A stretch of 7,957 nt of DNA from positions 1 through 7,957 of the forward strand of contig JAIRUF010000031.1 in NCBI GenBank assembly GCA_031254555.1, written 5' to 3'. Positions within the stretch are counted from its first letter, which is position 1. Every line of letters starts with the position of its first letter. Positions 6,079 through 7,957 of the stretch are shown here, one piece after another. The stretch comes from Oscillospiraceae bacterium (lineage in GTDB: Bacteria; Bacillota; Clostridia; Oscillospirales; Acutalibacteraceae). The notes beneath the pieces are model-generated. The model did not search any database and was not told the DNA's origin. It saw only the letters and a program-made list of their open reading frames with translations. The translations under genes and the position numbers were made by a program.

Positions 6079-7152
6079 ATGAATGAGGAATTCTTTGAAG
6101 CGGTCAAGATGATGGAGAAAGAGAAGGGCATCCCCGCACAATATCTGTATGAAAAAATACAAAATGCCATCGTCGTCGCTGTAAGACGTATGTATAACGG
6201 AAAAGATGTGGTTTTTTGTGATATAGATCAGAGCAGTCTTACAATGAATGTGGTGCTGCGTAAAAATGTTGTTGAAGAGATATCAGATGAGGATACAGAT
6301 GTTTTAGTGGACGAGGCCAAGAAGTATAAAAAATCTGCAAAACCCGGCGACATAATTGAAATCCCGCTTGAGACAAAGAAGTTTGGCAGAATAGCCGCTC
6401 AAACGGCAAAACACGTTATCCGTCAGGGTATACGGGACGCCGAGCGCGGACAGATGATGCAGGAATTTCAGAGCCATAATCAGGAAATAGTAACAGCAAA
6501 GGTACAGAGCGTTGATAAAAGAACAGGCAACGCAACTCTTGAAATAGGAAAAGCGGAAACGCTTCTCCCTAAAAGTGAACAGATTCCGGATGAAATACTG
6601 CATGACGGCGATTTAATAAAAGTGTATGTTGTAGATGTACGTGAGACTGAAAAAGGTCCAAAAGCCATGATCTCACGCACTCATCCCGGGCTTGTCAAAA
6701 GACTTTTTGAGACAGAGGTCCCGGAGATTTATGACGGAACAGTTGAAATAAAGGCGGTTTCGAGGGAAGCCGGATCGAGGACTAAACTTGCGGTTTACAG
6801 CTCAGATGAGAACGTAGACGCGGTAGGGGCGTGCATTGGACCGAGAGGTGCGCGCGTAAGTAAGGTTGTTGACCTTTTGGGGGGAGAAAAGATAGATATA
6901 GTTCCCTACAGCGAGGACCCCAAAGAATTTATCGCGGCAGCTTTGGCTCCGGCAGAAGTGGTCCAAGTGGACATAGAGGAGGGCGCGGAGAAATCGTGCC
7001 ACGCTGTTGTGCCGGACACACAGCTTTCACTTGCCATAGGCAATAAGGGCCAAAACGCAAGGCTGGCTGCAAAACTTACAAACTGGAAAATAGATATAAA
7101 TCCTCAGAGCGGTTTTTATAATTCCGAAAGCGTGCAGGATATGCCGGTTTAA
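6079..7152 (+). CDS. nusA: Transcription termination/antitermination factor NusA
   Basis: NusA binds RNA polymerase and nascent RNA and tunes pausing, hairpin-dependent termination and antitermination. With 357 residues this is the short Firmicute form, without the acidic C-terminal repeats of E. coli NusA. Order: the polymerase-binding N-terminal domain (about 1-130), an S1 domain (about 136-200), the ISRTHPGLVKRLFE junction (199-211), KH1 with GPRG (254-257) and KH2 with GNKG (321-324). Both GxxG RNA-binding loops are intact. The ATG at 6079 is preceded by AAAGGA at a rather long distance of 12 bases; an in-frame TGA at 6067-6069 rules out any earlier start. It lies 50 bases after rimP and 49 before ylxR. 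The leader hairpin upstream of rimP may be a site where NusA limits its own operon. Confidence 0.97.
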   Translation: MNEEFFEAVKMMEKEKGIPAQYLYEKIQNAIVVAVRRMYNGKDVVFCDIDQSSLTMNVVLRKNVVEEISDEDTDVLVDEAKKYKKSAKPGDIIEIPLETKKFGRIAAQTAKHVIRQGIRDAERGQMMQEFQSHNQEIVTAKVQSVDKRTGNATLEIGKAETLLPKSEQIPDEILHDGDLIKVYVVDVRETEKGPKAMISRTHPGLVKRLFETEVPEIYDGTVEIKAVSREAGSRTKLAVYSSDENVDAVGACIGPRGARVSKVVDLLGGEKIDIVPYSEDPKEFIAAALAPAEVVQVDIEEGAEKSCHAVVPDTQLSLAIGNKGQNARLAAKLTNWKIDINPQSGFYNSESVQDMPV

Positions 7153-7201
7153 AATCAATTGTTAGTTTAACGGCGCTTTAAGCAGAATTGGAGATGTGAA
7201 A

Positions 7202-7468
7202 ATGCCAAAGAAGATACCGCTGAGAAGATGCAACGGCTGTATGGAGATGAAGCCCAAAAAAGAGCTTGTTAGGGTTGTAAAAAATAAAGAGGGCGAAATT
7301 TTCCTTGACCTTACTGGCAAAAAGGAAGGCAGAGGAGCATATATATGCAGGGATTTGACGTGCCTTAAAAAGGCGGTAAAAGCAAGGCGTTTTGAGAGGG
7401 AATTTGCGTGTAAAATACCGGATGAGATTTTTGGCAAAATGGAGGAGGAACTGGAAGAAAATGAGTGA
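7202..7468 (+). CDS. ylxR: YlxR/RnpM-family RNA-binding protein
   Basis: This small basic cytoplasmic protein belongs to the YlxR (DUF448) family. In B. subtilis it has been named RnpM and reported to modulate RNase P, from memory; its role here is inferred. The protein has 88 residues, as usual. Seen: PLRRCNGCMEMKPKKELVRVV at the N-terminus (residues 6-26), the family hallmark LDLTGKKEGRGAYIC (35-49) and a basic helix KKAVKARRFERE. The Cys pairs Cys10-x2-Cys13 and Cys49-x4-Cys54 could bind a metal. I chose ATG 7202, eight bases after GGAG (7190-7193); the GTG at 7196 is only two bases from that site and would be badly placed. The end overlaps the ylxQ start by eight bases, so the two are probably translated together. 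Confidence 0.92.
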   Translation: MPKKIPLRRCNGCMEMKPKKELVRVVKNKEGEIFLDLTGKKEGRGAYICRDLTCLKKAVKARRFEREFACKIPDEIFGKMEEELEENE

Positions 7469-7787
7469 CGGATTTTTAAATATGCTGGGGCTTTGCAAAA
7501 GAGCAAATAGGCTCAACGCCGGGCATGACTCTTCCTTTGATTCGATATCTAAAAACAAAGCAAAATTATGCTTGATTACAAAGGACGCTTCGGATAGGTT
7601 AAAAAAAGAGTTTGAACGTACGATAAGTTTTGATAAAAGAGATATTCCTCTTATAGTACTTGATTATACAATGGACCAGATATATTCCGCTATTGGAACG
7701 AAGGCCGTGGTAATTACTGTAAATGATGAGGGCTTTGCCAAGAGACTTAAAGGACTTTTGGAAATACGTGAGGAGGAAGATGTTTAA
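7461..7787 (+). CDS. ylxQ: YlxQ, L7Ae/L30e-family RNA-binding protein
   Basis: YlxQ is a small L7Ae-like protein; the family binds kink-turn RNA. Its cellular role in Firmicutes is not well settled. The protein has 108 residues, near the usual 100. Seen: the N-terminal LNMLGLCKRANRLNAG (about residues 6-21), KAKLCLITKDASDRLKKEF (33-51), a central PLIVLDYTMDQIYSAIG with the typical helix and turn, and AVVITVNDEGFAKRLKGLL at the C-terminus. The frame is open further upstream, but ATG 7461 fits the family N-terminus and overlaps the ylxR stop (ATGAGTGA). A GGAGGAGG lies at 7441-7448. The gene's stop TAA shares a base with the ATG of infB. Next to nusA, ylxR and infB it fits an RNA-related job in ribosome assembly or translation. 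Confidence 0.92.
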   Translation: MSDGFLNMLGLCKRANRLNAGHDSSFDSISKNKAKLCLITKDASDRLKKEFERTISFDKRDIPLIVLDYTMDQIYSAIGTKAVVITVNDEGFAKRLKGLLEIREEEDV

Positions 7788-7957
7788 TGGTGATAAAGTA
7801 CAGGGTGCATGAGGTCGCTAAAGATTTTGGCAAGCAAAGCAAAGAAATAGTTGAATTGCTCGCCCGCTTTTTTGACGGGCAAAAAAAACATATGACAGTG
7901 CTGGAGGACGATGAGCTCAACATGATTTTTGAGACTTTTACTCAGGAAAATCAAGTT
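7787..7957 (+). CDS. infB: Translation initiation factor IF-2, N-terminal part (cut by window end)
   Basis: IF-2 is the GTPase that brings fMet-tRNA to the 30S subunit and joins the subunits. Only 57 residues are visible, all within the N-terminal IF2_N region. Seen: VIKYRVHEVAKDFGKQSKE (residues 2-20) followed by a helix and MTVLEDDELNMIFE. This matches the usual start of Firmicute IF-2; the GTP-binding domain lies beyond the window. ATG 7787 overlaps the ylxQ stop (TAATG) and has a GAGGAGG ten bases upstream (7770-7776). A GTG at 7790 is a less well placed alternative. The position after ylxQ is the standard one. Confidence 0.93.
   Translation, partial: MVIKYRVHEVAKDFGKQSKEIVELLARFFDGQKKHMTVLEDDELNMIFETFTQENQV

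Noticed and set aside
7196..7201. GTG at 7196 as the start of ylxR
   Set aside because: It stands only two bases from the GGAG site; ATG 7202 has correct spacing and fits the family N-terminus.
7392..7460. Upstream extension of ylxQ to 7392
   Set aside because: These 23 codons overlap ylxR in another frame and do not match the L7Ae family; the ribosome site and overlap favour ATG 7461.
1..7957. Mobile element, CRISPR array, defence system or horizontally acquired island
   Set aside because: All recognisable genes are core housekeeping genes in standard order; no transposase, integrase, repeat array or composition break was seen apart from the poly-G run.

Overview
This window is a stretch of core chromosome from an anaerobic Firmicute, most likely a member of Clostridia. 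The evidence is the gene set and gene order (rimP-nusA-ylxR-ylxQ-infB; aspS-gatC-gatA-gatB), strong AGGAGG-type ribosome binding sites, a short NusA without C-terminal repeats, and moderately AT-rich DNA. I see no tRNA, rRNA, CRISPR array, insertion sequence or phage gene.

Layout. (1) 1-497, plus strand: the 3' two thirds of a short-chain dehydrogenase gene, close to the YmfI type that finishes a modification of elongation factor P. (2) 498-693: a convergent gap with two strong hairpins that end the leftward operon. (3) 694-5245, minus strand: aspS-gatC-gatA-gatB, read from right to left and tightly packed. It encodes an archaeal-type aspartyl-tRNA synthetase and the three subunits of the tRNA amidotransferase. 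Together they make Asn-tRNA(Asn) in two steps: the synthetase mischarges tRNA(Asn) with Asp, and GatCAB amidates it. The synthetase has the His/Pro pair expected of a non-discriminating enzyme. (4) 5246-5533: a divergent control region with one good sigma-A-like promoter on each strand, an imperfect inverted repeat between them, and a leader hairpin before rimP. (5) 5534-7957, plus strand: rimP-nusA-ylxR-ylxQ-infB. This is the conserved operon for ribosome maturation, transcription elongation and termination, and translation initiation; infB runs off the window.

The strangest thing here is a run of 17 G residues (4801-4817) inside aspS. It turns five residues of a conserved helix before class II motif 1 into Pro-Pro-Pro-Pro-Pro without changing protein length. 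This looks more like a sequencing or assembly artefact than biology, but it should be checked. The most useful biological points are the likely non-discriminating AspRS linked to GatCAB, the leader hairpin where NusA could control its own operon, and the corrected starts of aspS (ATG at 5245, not GTG at 5305), ylxR (ATG at 7202) and ylxQ (ATG at 7461). I found no convincing undescribed system; most of this region is ordinary housekeeping.
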